Position numbers and translations under genes: made by a program. A model generated the notes under the pieces. The model did no database searches. It was not told the DNA's origin and worked only from the letters and a program-made list of their open reading frames with translations. A stretch of 17,592 bases of DNA from JADFRG01 sp046759305 (GTDB lineage: Bacteria > Chloroflexota > Anaerolineae > Anaerolineales > E44-bin32), in the NCBI GenBank assembly GCA_046759305.1, contig JBHIBY010000054.1, positions 1-17,592 on the forward strand, read 5' to 3'. Below, piece after piece: positions 1-7,925 of the stretch (position 1 is the first letter of the stretch; the number at the start of each line of letters is the position of its first letter).

Positions 1-1487
1 AGGTTGAGGCGCGGCGTCTGATAGTAGCGACCGGCATACCATTGTAAGAAAACCAAGGTCGCTACAGCCACCACGATAATCACCCTCCGCAGCCAGGGAC
101 TGGGGCTTTGCTTGGCCTGGAACCATACCCATCCGGAGATAGCGGCCTGCACCGCCAGGTACACAGCACGCGCTCGAGGATTGTCCCACTGATCACCCGC
201 CAACCGGTATGCGGCGCCGATCGCAATCAGCCAGATTAGCAGCGAGAGATACGCCTGAAGGCTCCGCCATCCCGCAGTCTTTACCGCAGCGAAAGGTGCG
301 TAGATGAGCAGCGGCAGGAGCGCAAACCAACCGAGGCCGCGTAGCACACCCAGCAGTCTCGGCAGCGGCAAGCTGGTGGCGTCCATCAGCGTCGCAGGAA
401 GAAAGGGTTGGACAAGTCCATAGGCAGTCGCCATTGGCATGTGCGCCCACTCCGGAGCCAGCTCGAAGTATTTCTGAACTAATCCTGAGCCGCGCTCGAG
501 CTTGTGCAGCTCAAATTGCGCCCCCGAATTGATCCACCAATCTAACAATCCGATAGGGCTACCCTGTGGTGCGGTTCCGATCTGGCTCCAAGCACCAATT
601 GTGAGAACCAGGGCAATCCCGATAACAGCTCCGGTTACTAGAATTATCCTTACGCTTCGACGTCCGCCCTCCCAGACCCAGGCCACCAGTAGGGTGCCCG
701 CAAACAGGAGCGCGTACGGCGGTGACAGAGCTGTGGTGAGCGCGAGCGCAACAAGCATCGTGACAATGCCGGGGCTTCGTTTTCCGTCTCGAAACAGCGC
801 ATAACCGTAAAGGGAAGCTGCGAGAGCTGCAATCAGGAAAGGCTCGCGCATCGGCGAGGCACCTAAGAAGATCGCCTCGGGAAAGATGGCCAATATCCAG
901 GCTGCCACCAAAGCAGGGGCCGCACCAAACCTCCGAAAAGTGAATCCCCAGCCAAACAATACGGCCAAACCGCCCGCGACCGCAGACATTCCTACGATCA
1001 ACATCTGCCGCTGTACCTCAGGCGAGAGGGTTCGGTACGCTAGGGCTGTTATGAAGAGCAGGCCGCCATACTGATCGGACCGCTCCGGATTGGTAAATGC
1101 TCCGCTGATGGGTAGATCATCATGAGCGATTCGCCAAGCGTCGCGATCCCGATCGTATGCGTCCAAGTAGTAGTAGCCATGAATATGAGGCTCCGAATCG
1201 GGATATCCAAGCCTCGGGAGTGATTGTGTGAAGATTAGCCCGAACAAGAGCCGAAGGATTATCGCCGCGCCGACGGCGGCCGCAAGCGGCCGTGAGGCTT
1301 CACTGGGCCGCAGCCACCCCAAGGTGGCGCGAAGCAGCAAGCCGCCGAAGAAGAAAAGCGCTGCATAGGTGAGCACGCCGCCAAGAAAGTCTCCGGCTGG
1401 CTCCAACGCCGCCAGAAGTATGGCAAGCGCCAGGGCTATCGCGACCCAGAGCCACTCAGTACGCGCTCTTTCAGATACGGTGCTCAA
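1..1487 (-). CDS. GT-C type polytopic membrane glycosyltransferase, C-terminus cut by window edge
   Basis: The frame is open from about 1487 to the left edge, giving roughly 495 residues with no stop, so the C-terminus is missing. The protein is strongly hydrophobic with many membrane segments (first near residues 12-28, second near 35-53). After the third segment comes an acidic loop, GYPDSEPHIHGYYYLDAY (residues 94-111), followed by NPERSDQYGGLLFITALAY. An acidic residue in the first long extracytoplasmic loop followed by an aromatic stretch is typical of GT-C (PMT/ArnT-like) enzymes that use lipid-phosphate sugar donors. The best start is TTG at 1487-1485, which overlaps the upstream GT-C gene by 17 nt; no ATG suits the context. 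It is the last visible gene of the glycan locus. The exact sugar and acceptor cannot be read. A Wzy-like polymerase is a less likely alternative. Confidence 0.72.
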   Translation of the reverse strand, partial: MSTVSERARTEWLWVAIALALAILLAALEPAGDFLGGVLTYAALFFFGGLLLRATLGWLRPSEASRPLAAAVGAAIILRLLFGLIFTQSLPRLGYPDSEPHIHGYYYLDAYDRDRDAWRIAHDDLPISGAFTNPERSDQYGGLLFITALAYRTLSPEVQRQMLIVGMSAVAGGLAVLFGWGFTFRRFGAAPALVAAWILAIFPEAIFLGASPMREPFLIAALAASLYGYALFRDGKRSPGIVTMLVALALTTALSPPYALLFAGTLLVAWVWEGGRRSVRIILVTGAVIGIALVLTIGAWSQIGTAPQGSPIGLLDWWINSGAQFELHKLERGSGLVQKYFELAPEWAHMPMATAYGLVQPFLPATLMDATSLPLPRLLGVLRGLGWFALLPLLIYAPFAAVKTAGWRSLQAYLSLLIWLIAIGAAYRLAGDQWDNPRARAVYLAVQAAISGWVWFQAKQSPSPWLRRVIIVVAVATLVFLQWYAGRYYQTPRLN

Positions 1488-2817
1488 TTCTCTGAATCCA
1501 ATTGAAACCGGTCCTCAAAATCACAAAGAAAACGATGATTTGCAAGGGTACCAGAAAGCGCGGGTTGTCTCCGTGGTCGACCAAAGTTTGCACAACAGAG
1601 CTGAGCCAGACCAACCCTGCGCTAGCGGCAAAGATCCAATCAAGCCGAATCCGCTCCCGAACCCTTTGACTCACGACCAGTGCCGACGACAGCAATAGAA
1701 AAGCCGCATTTGCTGTCAGCGCTACCGCGCGGCTTACAAGCACCCAGGCGGAGAACAATCCAGATAGCGAAGAAGCGCGCAGGCTTTCCACCTTCCACAA
1801 CGTCGGCGCTTTCCAGAAGTCCACCCATCCCTCCGCCGCGTTGGCCGCGTATAGCTGAGGATGTGTTCGGATCAGTAGGAGCGACAATACCTGCATCTCG
1901 CGGGATAGATCAAAGAAACTCAGCCCAGAGACCTCGGTAAGTTCCGGAATCGCATCCCATATCGCATTCGTTTGGTCCCCGCGCTCAGCAATCCGTTCAT
2001 CACGATACTTGATGTAGGTGTCACGGATGGCCGCATGCTCGTCAGGCAGGAGGTGGAAATATTCGCCGGTATGCTGCACCAGGTGATAACCGCTCATCGT
2101 AGAGGGAGATAGCATCCCATAGCGACTGTTTACGTTAGCTAGCCAGCCCCCGAGCAGGACCAGAGGAATGATCGCGTATAACCCCAAACGGATCACACGA
2201 AACCGAGCAGAGTCCGCACCGTGTTCCTGGCCCTCGAATAAGGACGGCAATGCATCGACCGTTGCAGACCGGGCTAAAAAGAGCGCGAGCCACGGCGCCA
2301 GTGGGTAGAAAAGGGCTCGCACTAATCCTGCAGCCGCCGCCGCGAGACCCAATATCAGCGCCAAAGCGCTCACGTATCGGCGCGCTTGCGCGAGCGACAC
2401 CAGCCCGGCCAAGCTTGCTACGACCAGAAACGTGGTGAGCGATTCGCTTAGCAGCACAGACTCAACCAGCACCTGGTTCGCCAGCAGGTTGTAGAGCATA
2501 CCGAGCACAAAGCCGAATACAGCGCTTCCGGTCGACCGCCAGCCAAGCCAGAATAAAAGCATTGCGGTGATCCAACCAAGCGCCATTTGGGCGGCTCGAA
2601 CTGCTTCTGGATCGCTACCTAGAGCCATAATGAAGACAGGATAACCCGGTACCCGGGTGGCGTCGTAGGCTGGCAGGCCTCCGTGCCCGAGTGCAGTGGC
2701 AAGACGTTGATATGTGGCTGTGTCCCCGTAACCGACCGGGGCGTACAGCAGATAGATCAAGATCCGTTCGACCGCGCTGAATGCCGCCAGGATCAGGGCC
2801 CATCCTCGAACACTCAT
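1471..2817 (-). CDS. GT-C (PMT_2/GT39-like) membrane glycosyltransferase
   Basis: This 448-residue polytopic membrane protein carries the GT-C hallmarks near its N-terminus: a membrane segment, then YGDTATYQRLA (D32, Y36) in the first periplasmic loop, then R55-V-PGYP (57-60). LSESL follows in a later helix, and NPRFLVPLQ lies near the C-terminal helix. The family transfers sugars from lipid-phosphate donors to lipid, glycan or protein acceptors on the outer face of the membrane. The start is ATG at 2817; an AGGAAC box sits about 11 nt upstream. That ribosome-binding region lies inside a decayed duplicate of this gene's own 5' end (see the repeat entry). The stop overlaps the next GT-C gene by 17 nt, implying translational coupling. 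The family is clear; donor and acceptor are unknown. Confidence 0.8.
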   Translation of the reverse strand: MSVRGWALILAAFSAVERILIYLLYAPVGYGDTATYQRLATALGHGGLPAYDATRVPGYPVFIMALGSDPEAVRAAQMALGWITAMLLFWLGWRSTGSAVFGFVLGMLYNLLANQVLVESVLLSESLTTFLVVASLAGLVSLAQARRYVSALALILGLAAAAAGLVRALFYPLAPWLALFLARSATVDALPSLFEGQEHGADSARFRVIRLGLYAIIPLVLLGGWLANVNSRYGMLSPSTMSGYHLVQHTGEYFHLLPDEHAAIRDTYIKYRDERIAERGDQTNAIWDAIPELTEVSGLSFFDLSREMQVLSLLLIRTHPQLYAANAAEGWVDFWKAPTLWKVESLRASSLSGLFSAWVLVSRAVALTANAAFLLLSSALVVSQRVRERIRLDWIFAASAGLVWLSSVVQTLVDHGDNPRFLVPLQIIVFFVILRTGFNWIQRIEHRI

Positions 2818-2924
2818 TGGATAGCAAGGTTCCTATAGCAGATCGAGCCGTTCAGGAGTCCGCAGGAACTCCACTCGATAGCTCCGAAGCCGGTAAGGAT
2901 CAATGCCCAGCCTCTAACATTCAT
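2814..2924 (-). pseudogene. Decayed duplicate of GT-C gene 5' end (middle copy)
   Basis: This 36-codon frame opens with ATG at 2924 and stops at the TGA that overlaps the start codon of the intact GT-C gene (ATGA). It begins MNVRGWALILTGFGAIE, matching MSVRGWALILAAFSAVE of the neighbour; 12 of the first 18 residues are identical. Beyond residue 17 the similarity falls and the catalytic-loop codons are degraded. It is most simply a fossil of a tandem duplication. It also supplies the leader and the AGGAAC box of the intact gene, so it might act as a short coupled leader ORF. Confidence 0.6.
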
Positions 2925-3031
2925 GGGTTAGCAGGGTCTCCATAGCGGATCGGGGAATTCAGGAGTCCGAAGGTACTCCGCTCGCTAGCGCCGAAGCCGG
3001 CAAGGAGCGATGCCTGTTTTCGAACACTAAA
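2921..3031 (-). pseudogene. Decayed duplicate of GT-C gene 5' end (outer copy)
   Basis: This copy lacks the start codon: TTT stands where the gene has ATG. The residue string from that point is FSVRKQASLLAGFGASER, then a stretch ending SPIRYGDPANP and a stop at 2921 that overlaps the ATG of the middle copy. RYGDPAN aligns with GYGDTAT of the intact gene, so this copy keeps the catalytic-loop GD better than the middle one. The frame stays open upstream into the end of the GT4 gene, but that extension is not gene-like. Confidence 0.55.
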
Positions 3032-3059
3032 AGGGAATGATCCATTGGAGGGAATCGCT

Positions 3060-4187
3060 TCAAGCGATACCTTCCAGCACCCGCTCTGCACGCCCAATCC
3101 ACCCGTACCGGGAGGCATCCTCTTTGGCATGCGCTGCCAACCAGCCGCGCTGACCCGGATCGGACATCAGCGTGCCCAAAGCATCGACCCAGGCACGAGG
3201 GTCGTCTGCCGGCAACAACATCGAGTTGCTTTCGTTAAGCACCTCGCGTATTACCGGTATATCGCTCGCGAGAATCGCGCGGCCCGACGCCAGGTACTCA
3301 AAAGCCTTCATGGGGCTGGCGAAGGCCGCCGTGTCGCCACCACTGCTCACTTCAATGTGCCGCTCATAGGGCATCAGCAGTGCGTCACAGCTTGCTTGAA
3401 CCATAGGTAAGTCCGCATTTGGAAGAAAGCCCAGCAGCTGGACGTTGTCGAGGCCCTGCTCACTTAATTGAGATCGCCAGCGCTCGACCGCAGGCTGTTC
3501 CCCGCCGACCCACAGGAAGTTGATGTCAGGATAATGCTTTGCCAGCTCAACCATCAGATCAAGGCCGCGGCCCCGATACAGATGACCCGTATAGCCTGCC
3601 GTTAATTGGTTGGGCATATCGAGCAGTTTCCTTGCTTCTTCCGGGGAGGGAAGATTGAGGTAGCGATCGAGATCCACACCATTCGGTGCGACGATCGTTG
3701 AGGGAGGCTCAAGAAGTTCGCCATAGAATTCCTTGACCCAATCCAGCAGGGAATGAGTCGTCACCGCAATTCGTCTTGCTCCGCGACCGCGGAGAAAACG
3801 ACGGAAGAGCATAGGGCCCATGCGGCCATGAGGACGGTCGTGCAGCTCCATTATCGTGGGCAGCCCCAATCTGGAGGCCAGTGCCGCCGCCTGATAGGGC
3901 CAAACATAGTAGAGGTCAGCCCTCCAGCGCCGCGCAGCTCTAACTGCGCGGAGCGAGTACAACCATCCTCTCGGCCAGCCCCGGTCCGAGACCCACTTCA
4001 CCGTGATCTGATTCTTGATCCCGTAGTGCTTGGCAAGATCCTCCCAGGGCATTGCTGGATCGCTTCCAAGCGTCCACAGACGGACATCGTGACCAAGCTC
4101 CACCAACGCTGAGCAAGCCTTCATTAGCTGAATTGAATTGGCTGTCTTTGAGGGAACTTGAGAAGTTGAAATGCAGGCGATTCGCAA
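3060..4187 (-). CDS. GT4-family (GT-B fold) glycosyltransferase
   Basis: The 375-residue soluble protein has the two-domain GT-B layout. The N-terminal Rossmann domain begins MRIACISTSQVPSKTANSIQ and contains the glycine- and aliphatic-rich acceptor-side strands. The linker carries PNGVDLDRY, the usual start of the C-terminal nucleotide-sugar domain, followed by TAGYTGHLYRGRGLDLMVEL. The donor-binding region is SPMKAFEYLASGRAILASD, the GT4 form of the E-x7-E region. Enzymes of this class add a sugar from a nucleotide donor to a lipid-linked or glycan acceptor at the cytoplasmic face, with retention of configuration. The start is TTG at 4187, five bases after the flippase stop. The neighbours place it in glycan assembly. 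The sugar transferred is unknown. Confidence 0.88.
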   Translation of the reverse strand: MRIACISTSQVPSKTANSIQLMKACSALVELGHDVRLWTLGSDPAMPWEDLAKHYGIKNQITVKWVSDRGWPRGWLYSLRAVRAARRWRADLYYVWPYQAAALASRLGLPTIMELHDRPHGRMGPMLFRRFLRGRGARRIAVTTHSLLDWVKEFYGELLEPPSTIVAPNGVDLDRYLNLPSPEEARKLLDMPNQLTAGYTGHLYRGRGLDLMVELAKHYPDINFLWVGGEQPAVERWRSQLSEQGLDNVQLLGFLPNADLPMVQASCDALLMPYERHIEVSSGGDTAAFASPMKAFEYLASGRAILASDIPVIREVLNESNSMLLPADDPRAWVDALGTLMSDPGQRGWLAAHAKEDASRYGWIGRAERVLEGIA

Positions 4188-4192
4188 AACGC

Positions 4193-5551
4193 CTACCCCG
4201 CGGCCGGAAGCCTTACCGCACGCAGCACGCGAGCCGTCTTCCAGACAAGTACTGCACCGGTGAACAGAAAGAATCCGCTCAATGTAGCGGCCATCCCAGC
4301 GGCTCCGAAGCGCGGCACCAGGATCAAGATAGCGACCACCTTCGCAATCGCCGCAACCAAGGTGACCTTCGTTGGGTATTCAGGGAGGCCAAAGGGTAGC
4401 AACGTGGTTCGATTCCAGTAGAACACGTTTACAAACGTGACGCCAACCAGCAGAATCGCCAGAGCAATATAGCTGTGAGGCAAGAACTCCGCACCCCACA
4501 ACGAAACCACCCAAGGCCCCAACAGCACCAAGAATATGGCCGCCGGAAAGGAGTATGCGGCTGAAATCAGACTTCCGCTTCTGAGCAGATAGCGCACGTT
4601 GTCCCAGGCCCGTACGCCGACCTCACGCGCGAGCTCACGATAGGTGGTGCTGATCAACGGCTGCACGGGTATGAGAAGAATATTGATGATGGCGAGCGAT
4701 ACTTTGTAATACCCAGCCGCGAGCGGTGAAGCCAGCGCTCCCAGCCACAAAATCTCGCTGTCGCGGCTGAGCAGCGTCAAAGTACCGGTTAGGTTTGTGC
4801 TGACCCCGAATCGCATCATCTCTTTCCGACGGATGCGAATTAGCGAGAATGGAGCGCGCCACCAACCGGCTCCCCATGCTCGGCGCGCGTGCACAAGCGC
4901 CGCGCCTGTGATTCCAAGAGACCACATCATCTTGCCTACCAGATAGGCCAAAAGCACCCCTAACAACCCGCCTCCTGCAACCACTGCAATGACAATGAGT
5001 ATCAGCGTAATGACACTCTGTGCAACCTGAACACCGGCCAGCAATCTGAACTGATCCAGGTACTGCAGCAGACCGGTGGAGCTTTCGGCGACGACGTGTG
5101 CAGGAACAATTAACCCATACATGACAAACAAGCCAGCTGTGCCAGGGTCGTGAGCTAAGTAAGTCGCAGCAAAGGGAGCAAGCACAATAATCAACAAGAA
5201 TGCCAGGAGCGAGCTTCCCGATTCGAAAGCTGCAGCTGTTTTGAACGCCGCTGAGGCGTGATCTTTCTCACCCTTCTCCGTAAAATCGCCGACATAGTTC
5301 ACCACCAACTCCGCCATACGGAATGAGGTGAGGCGATTGATCACGCTCACAAACACCGTAATGATGCCCAACACACCAAAAGATTCCACACCGAGTAGCC
5401 GAGCCGCCAGAATCCCTTGAAACATGCTCAGCCCAGCCGACAGAGTGCTGCCTGTGAACAGGTAGCCCGAATTGCGGATGACGCGCTGCATGAGCGGATT
5501 CGCCAGCAGCCGACCTACGGGGCCCTTCTGAAGAATTGATGGGGTTTTCAA
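4193..5551 (-). CDS. Wzx-like polysaccharide/oligosaccharide flippase (MOP superfamily)
   Basis: This 452-residue protein has about 12-14 hydrophobic segments. It starts with a short cytoplasmic tail and then NSGYLFTGSTLSAGLSMFQ, followed by GILAARLLGVESFGVLGII; this pattern (two helices joined by a short ARLLG-type loop) is characteristic of Wzx/RfbX flippases. The family moves undecaprenyl-linked repeat units from the inner to the outer leaflet. Length matches the family (400-500 residues). The start is TTG at 5551, two bases after the epimerase stop; the TTG codes for the M of MKTPSILQ. Its position between sugar-nucleotide genes and glycosyltransferases supports a Wzx role in a Wzx/Wzy-type or glycolipid pathway. 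No initiating phosphoglycosyl transferase or clear Wzy is seen here. Confidence 0.88.
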   Translation of the reverse strand: MKTPSILQKGPVGRLLANPLMQRVIRNSGYLFTGSTLSAGLSMFQGILAARLLGVESFGVLGIITVFVSVINRLTSFRMAELVVNYVGDFTEKGEKDHASAAFKTAAAFESGSSLLAFLLIIVLAPFAATYLAHDPGTAGLFVMYGLIVPAHVVAESSTGLLQYLDQFRLLAGVQVAQSVITLILIVIAVVAGGGLLGVLLAYLVGKMMWSLGITGAALVHARRAWGAGWWRAPFSLIRIRRKEMMRFGVSTNLTGTLTLLSRDSEILWLGALASPLAAGYYKVSLAIINILLIPVQPLISTTYRELAREVGVRAWDNVRYLLRSGSLISAAYSFPAAIFLVLLGPWVVSLWGAEFLPHSYIALAILLVGVTFVNVFYWNRTTLLPFGLPEYPTKVTLVAAIAKVVAILILVPRFGAAGMAATLSGFFLFTGAVLVWKTARVLRAVRLPAAG

Positions 5552-5553
5552 GG

Positions 5554-6531
5554 CTAATCCGAAGTGTTTACGTCCTTAGCCCAGTCTCGTTGCTCGAGAT
5601 ACCATCGCACGCAGGCGTTCAATCCCTCGTCCAAACCAATGTGCGGCCGCCAATCAAGCAATCTTTCTGCCTTGCTAATATCGGCCCATGTGGTAGGTAT
5701 ATCGGCTGGTGCTGGATCTAGAAATTCAGGCCTGGCGTCTTTCTCAAGCAAGGCTTCGATGCGGTGGATCACTTCCATCAGTGAGTAGGGTTGATCTCCG
5801 CCCAAGTTGATGATCTCGTAACCCAACGGCACGGCTGCTTTAATCGTACCGAGCGCAATGTCGTCGACAAAGGTGAAATCTCGTTCCTGCTTACCGTCAC
5901 CAAATATCCGTACGGGTCGATCTTCTGCGATCCACTGAATAAATCGAAAGATACTCATGTCGGGGCGGCCCGCAGGGCCGTAGACGGTGAAGTAGCGCAG
6001 AATGGTGACATCTAAATCGTGGAGGGAGTGGTAGGTGTGGCATAACAGCTCCGATCCACCCTTTGTCGCTGTATAGGGAGATAGCGGCCGGCTGATGTCC
6101 GCACTCTCTTCAAACGGTCGCGCGCTTTTCATACCATATAGGCTTGAAGTTGAGGCCTGCACCACCTTACGGGGTCCCCGAAGCCGGCACAGCTCGAGCA
6201 CATTCAGCAACCCGCTGACATTGGTGTCTGCGTAGGTCCAGGGATCCTGAACGCTCGCCCGTACCCCTGCACGAGCAGCCAGGTTGAAGACCGCATCGAA
6301 CGGCCCCGAATCCCAGACTTCGGATAGCTTCGCTCGATCCAAGATGTCCAGAGAGTGAAATGTGAAAGCCGGCTGCTTCTGCAGCCGACCCAGGCGCCAA
6401 TCCTTCAGACGAATGTCATAAGCGTCGTTCAGATTATCTAATCCGATGACCTCATATCCGGAATCCAACAATAATTCGGCAACCCGCGCGCCGATGAAAC
6501 CTGCCGCGCCGGTGACCAGGTAACGGGCCAT
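5554..6531 (-). CDS. NAD-dependent SDR epimerase, UDP-hexuronate 4-epimerase-like
   Basis: The 325-residue protein is an extended short-chain dehydrogenase. It has the NAD-binding GAAGFIG at residues 8-14, an acidic D32 at the end of the second strand, the LAARAGVR segment near 84-91, STSSLYG near 127-133, and the catalytic pair Y153-xxx-K157 (PYTATKGGSE). ILRYFTVYGPAGRPDMSIF followed by IFGDGKQERDFTFVDDI closely follows UDP-glucuronate/UDP-HexNAcA 4-epimerases (WbpP/TviC/GAE type). These invert C4 of an NDP-sugar. It overlaps the upstream dehydrogenase stop by one base (TAATG), so the two are probably translated together. Combined with that dehydrogenase, the likely product is a UDP-galacturonate-type or UDP-GalNAcA-type sugar; substrate choice is inference. 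Confidence 0.86.
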   Translation of the reverse strand: MARYLVTGAAGFIGARVAELLLDSGYEVIGLDNLNDAYDIRLKDWRLGRLQKQPAFTFHSLDILDRAKLSEVWDSGPFDAVFNLAARAGVRASVQDPWTYADTNVSGLLNVLELCRLRGPRKVVQASTSSLYGMKSARPFEESADISRPLSPYTATKGGSELLCHTYHSLHDLDVTILRYFTVYGPAGRPDMSIFRFIQWIAEDRPVRIFGDGKQERDFTFVDDIALGTIKAAVPLGYEIINLGGDQPYSLMEVIHRIEALLEKDARPEFLDPAPADIPTTWADISKAERLLDWRPHIGLDEGLNACVRWYLEQRDWAKDVNTSD

Positions 6532-7862
6532 TAGAGCCTAACGACCTTCTCCTCACCCCCACCTTTCAGCGCGTTGCGGCTGTCAAATATCAACTTTGAT
6601 TCCTTCTGGATCGCTGAGTAGTCAACACCATCATGATCGGTGACGATCACCACGCAGTCAGATTCTTTCGCCCCCGCGATCGGATCGCTGATGGAGGTCA
6701 ACCCCCAGCCTTCATCTTCGAATATCGGGACATAGGGATCATAGTAGCTGACTACCGCGCCTTTTTCTCGAAGCAGGCCGATTACATCAATTGCGGGTGA
6801 TTCTCGGGTGTCGGAGACGTTTGGCTTGAAAGCCGCTCCGAGCACCAGGAACTTTGCACCTTGCACGGCCATTCCGCGCTCGTTCATCGCGTCCTGAATA
6901 CGCTGCACCACATAGCGCGGCATGGCGGTGTTGATCTCGCTCGCTAATTCAATGAAACGCGCGTTGTATTTGACGCTCTTAAGTTTCCAGGAGAGGTAGA
7001 GCGGGTCTATCGGAATGCAATGCCCGCCCAGGCCAGGGCCCGGTGTGAATTTCATGAATCCGAACGGCTTCGTTGCAGCAGCATCGATGACTTCCCAAAC
7101 ATCTAGCCCCAGCCTTTCGCACATCAATGCCATCTCATTGACCATGGCGATGTTGACTGCGCGAAAAGTGTTTTCAAGCAGTTTGGTCATCTCGGCCACT
7201 TCAGAAGACGAGACCTCGACTACTGAGTCGATAGCCCGACCATACATCGCCGCTGCGACGGTGGTGCAGGCTTCGGTGATCCCTCCGATCACCTTCGGTG
7301 TGTTTTCGGTCGTCCAGTCTGTCCTGCCTGGGTCCACACGCTCGGGTGAGAAAGCCAGGAACAAATCTTCGCCGACGGTCAGCCCAGCATTCTCGAGCTC
7401 TGGAAGCACGACCTCGCGGGTGGTTCCCGGGTAGGTAGTGGACTCAAGGATGACTACCATTGGTGAGTGGAGCAAAGGAGCAAGCTTACGAGCCGCGTCC
7501 AATATATAAGACAGGTCAGGGTCGCCTGTCTTTCGCAAAGGCGTTGGTACGCTGATGCTAATACCGTCGGCAAACTTTAGATCATCATAGGATGTCGAAG
7601 CGGAAAGCTTCCCAGCGTCAACCACGGAAGCCAGCGTTTCACTCGATACATCAAGAACGTGGCTCTCTCCACGATTGACAGCGGCAACCTTGTTCTCATC
7701 GGTATCGATCCCGACAACTTGATAACCGGCCTCGGCCAACAGCACTGCTAATGGAAGACCGACATATCCAAGGCCGATAACACCGACCGTTGCTTGCCCG
7801 GTCGTAAATTTCTCGACTAGGTCGGTACCGGCAGGTGGCAGGTGGCTGCTACTCGGTGACAT
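6531..7862 (-). CDS. UDP-sugar 6-dehydrogenase (UDP-HexNAc dehydrogenase type)
   Basis: This 443-residue enzyme oxidises C6 of a UDP-sugar to a carboxylate in two NAD-dependent steps. Visible motifs are the Rossmann glycine loop G30-LGYVGLPL, SVPTPLRK near 104-111, ESTTYPGTT near 140-148, the active-site Glu in SPERVDPG (E174), Lys and Asn in KLLEN (K227, N231), and the nucleophile C282 in GGHCIPIDPLY. The GGHCIPIDPLYLSWK form, with extra ST-YPGTT, is typical of UDP-GlcNAc/UDP-GalNAc/UDP-ManNAc dehydrogenases (WbpA, TviB, WecC) rather than UDP-glucose dehydrogenases. The C-terminal domain contains VLGAAFKPNVSDTRESPA. The start is ATG at 7862 with GAGG eight bases upstream. It lies 63 bp after the uracil-DNA glycosylase gene, and no strong terminator is visible between them, so read-through is possible. 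Confidence 0.9.
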   Translation of the reverse strand: MSPSSSHLPPAGTDLVEKFTTGQATVGVIGLGYVGLPLAVLLAEAGYQVVGIDTDENKVAAVNRGESHVLDVSSETLASVVDAGKLSASTSYDDLKFADGISISVPTPLRKTGDPDLSYILDAARKLAPLLHSPMVVILESTTYPGTTREVVLPELENAGLTVGEDLFLAFSPERVDPGRTDWTTENTPKVIGGITEACTTVAAAMYGRAIDSVVEVSSSEVAEMTKLLENTFRAVNIAMVNEMALMCERLGLDVWEVIDAAATKPFGFMKFTPGPGLGGHCIPIDPLYLSWKLKSVKYNARFIELASEINTAMPRYVVQRIQDAMNERGMAVQGAKFLVLGAAFKPNVSDTRESPAIDVIGLLREKGAVVSYYDPYVPIFEDEGWGLTSISDPIAGAKESDCVVIVTDHDGVDYSAIQKESKLIFDSRNALKGGGEEKVVRL

Positions 7863-7925
7863 TATTGGAGCCTCGTGGGAGGAGCGGAGCGACGCACGGT
7901 CAGGATCCGGAGCACCGACCCAGCG

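Larger units (their letters stand above)
2711..3031 (-). repeat. Three tandem 107-bp units derived from the 5' end of a GT-C gene
   Basis: Reading on the minus strand, three units start at 3031, 2924 and 2817, spaced exactly 107 bp. The last unit is the first 107 bp of the intact GT-C gene. The two upstream units match each other without gaps at 79 of 107 positions by hand count, and the middle unit matches the gene at 34 of its first 48 bases. The encoded peptides are alike: MSVRGWALIL (gene), MNVRGWALIL (middle), FSVRKQASLL (first). Because 107 is not a multiple of three, each upstream frame runs out at a TGA inside the ATGA at the start of the next unit. A GGAGTCC-loop-ACTCC hairpin with a one-base bulge is present in both upstream units but not in the gene. 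Confidence 0.85.

Noticed and set aside
1276..1294. GC-rich inverted repeat around CGGCCG
   Set aside because: It lies in coding sequence within an Ala/Arg-rich helix loop, has no T-run, and is explained by codon composition.
2921..3130. 69-codon minus-strand frame as a real small gene
   Set aside because: Its first half overlaps the end of the GT4 gene and its second half is the outer decayed copy of the GT-C 5' end.
7015..7434. 139-codon plus-strand frame
   Set aside because: It is antisense to the dehydrogenase, Ser/Pro-rich without domain features, and mirrors the codon pattern of the real gene.
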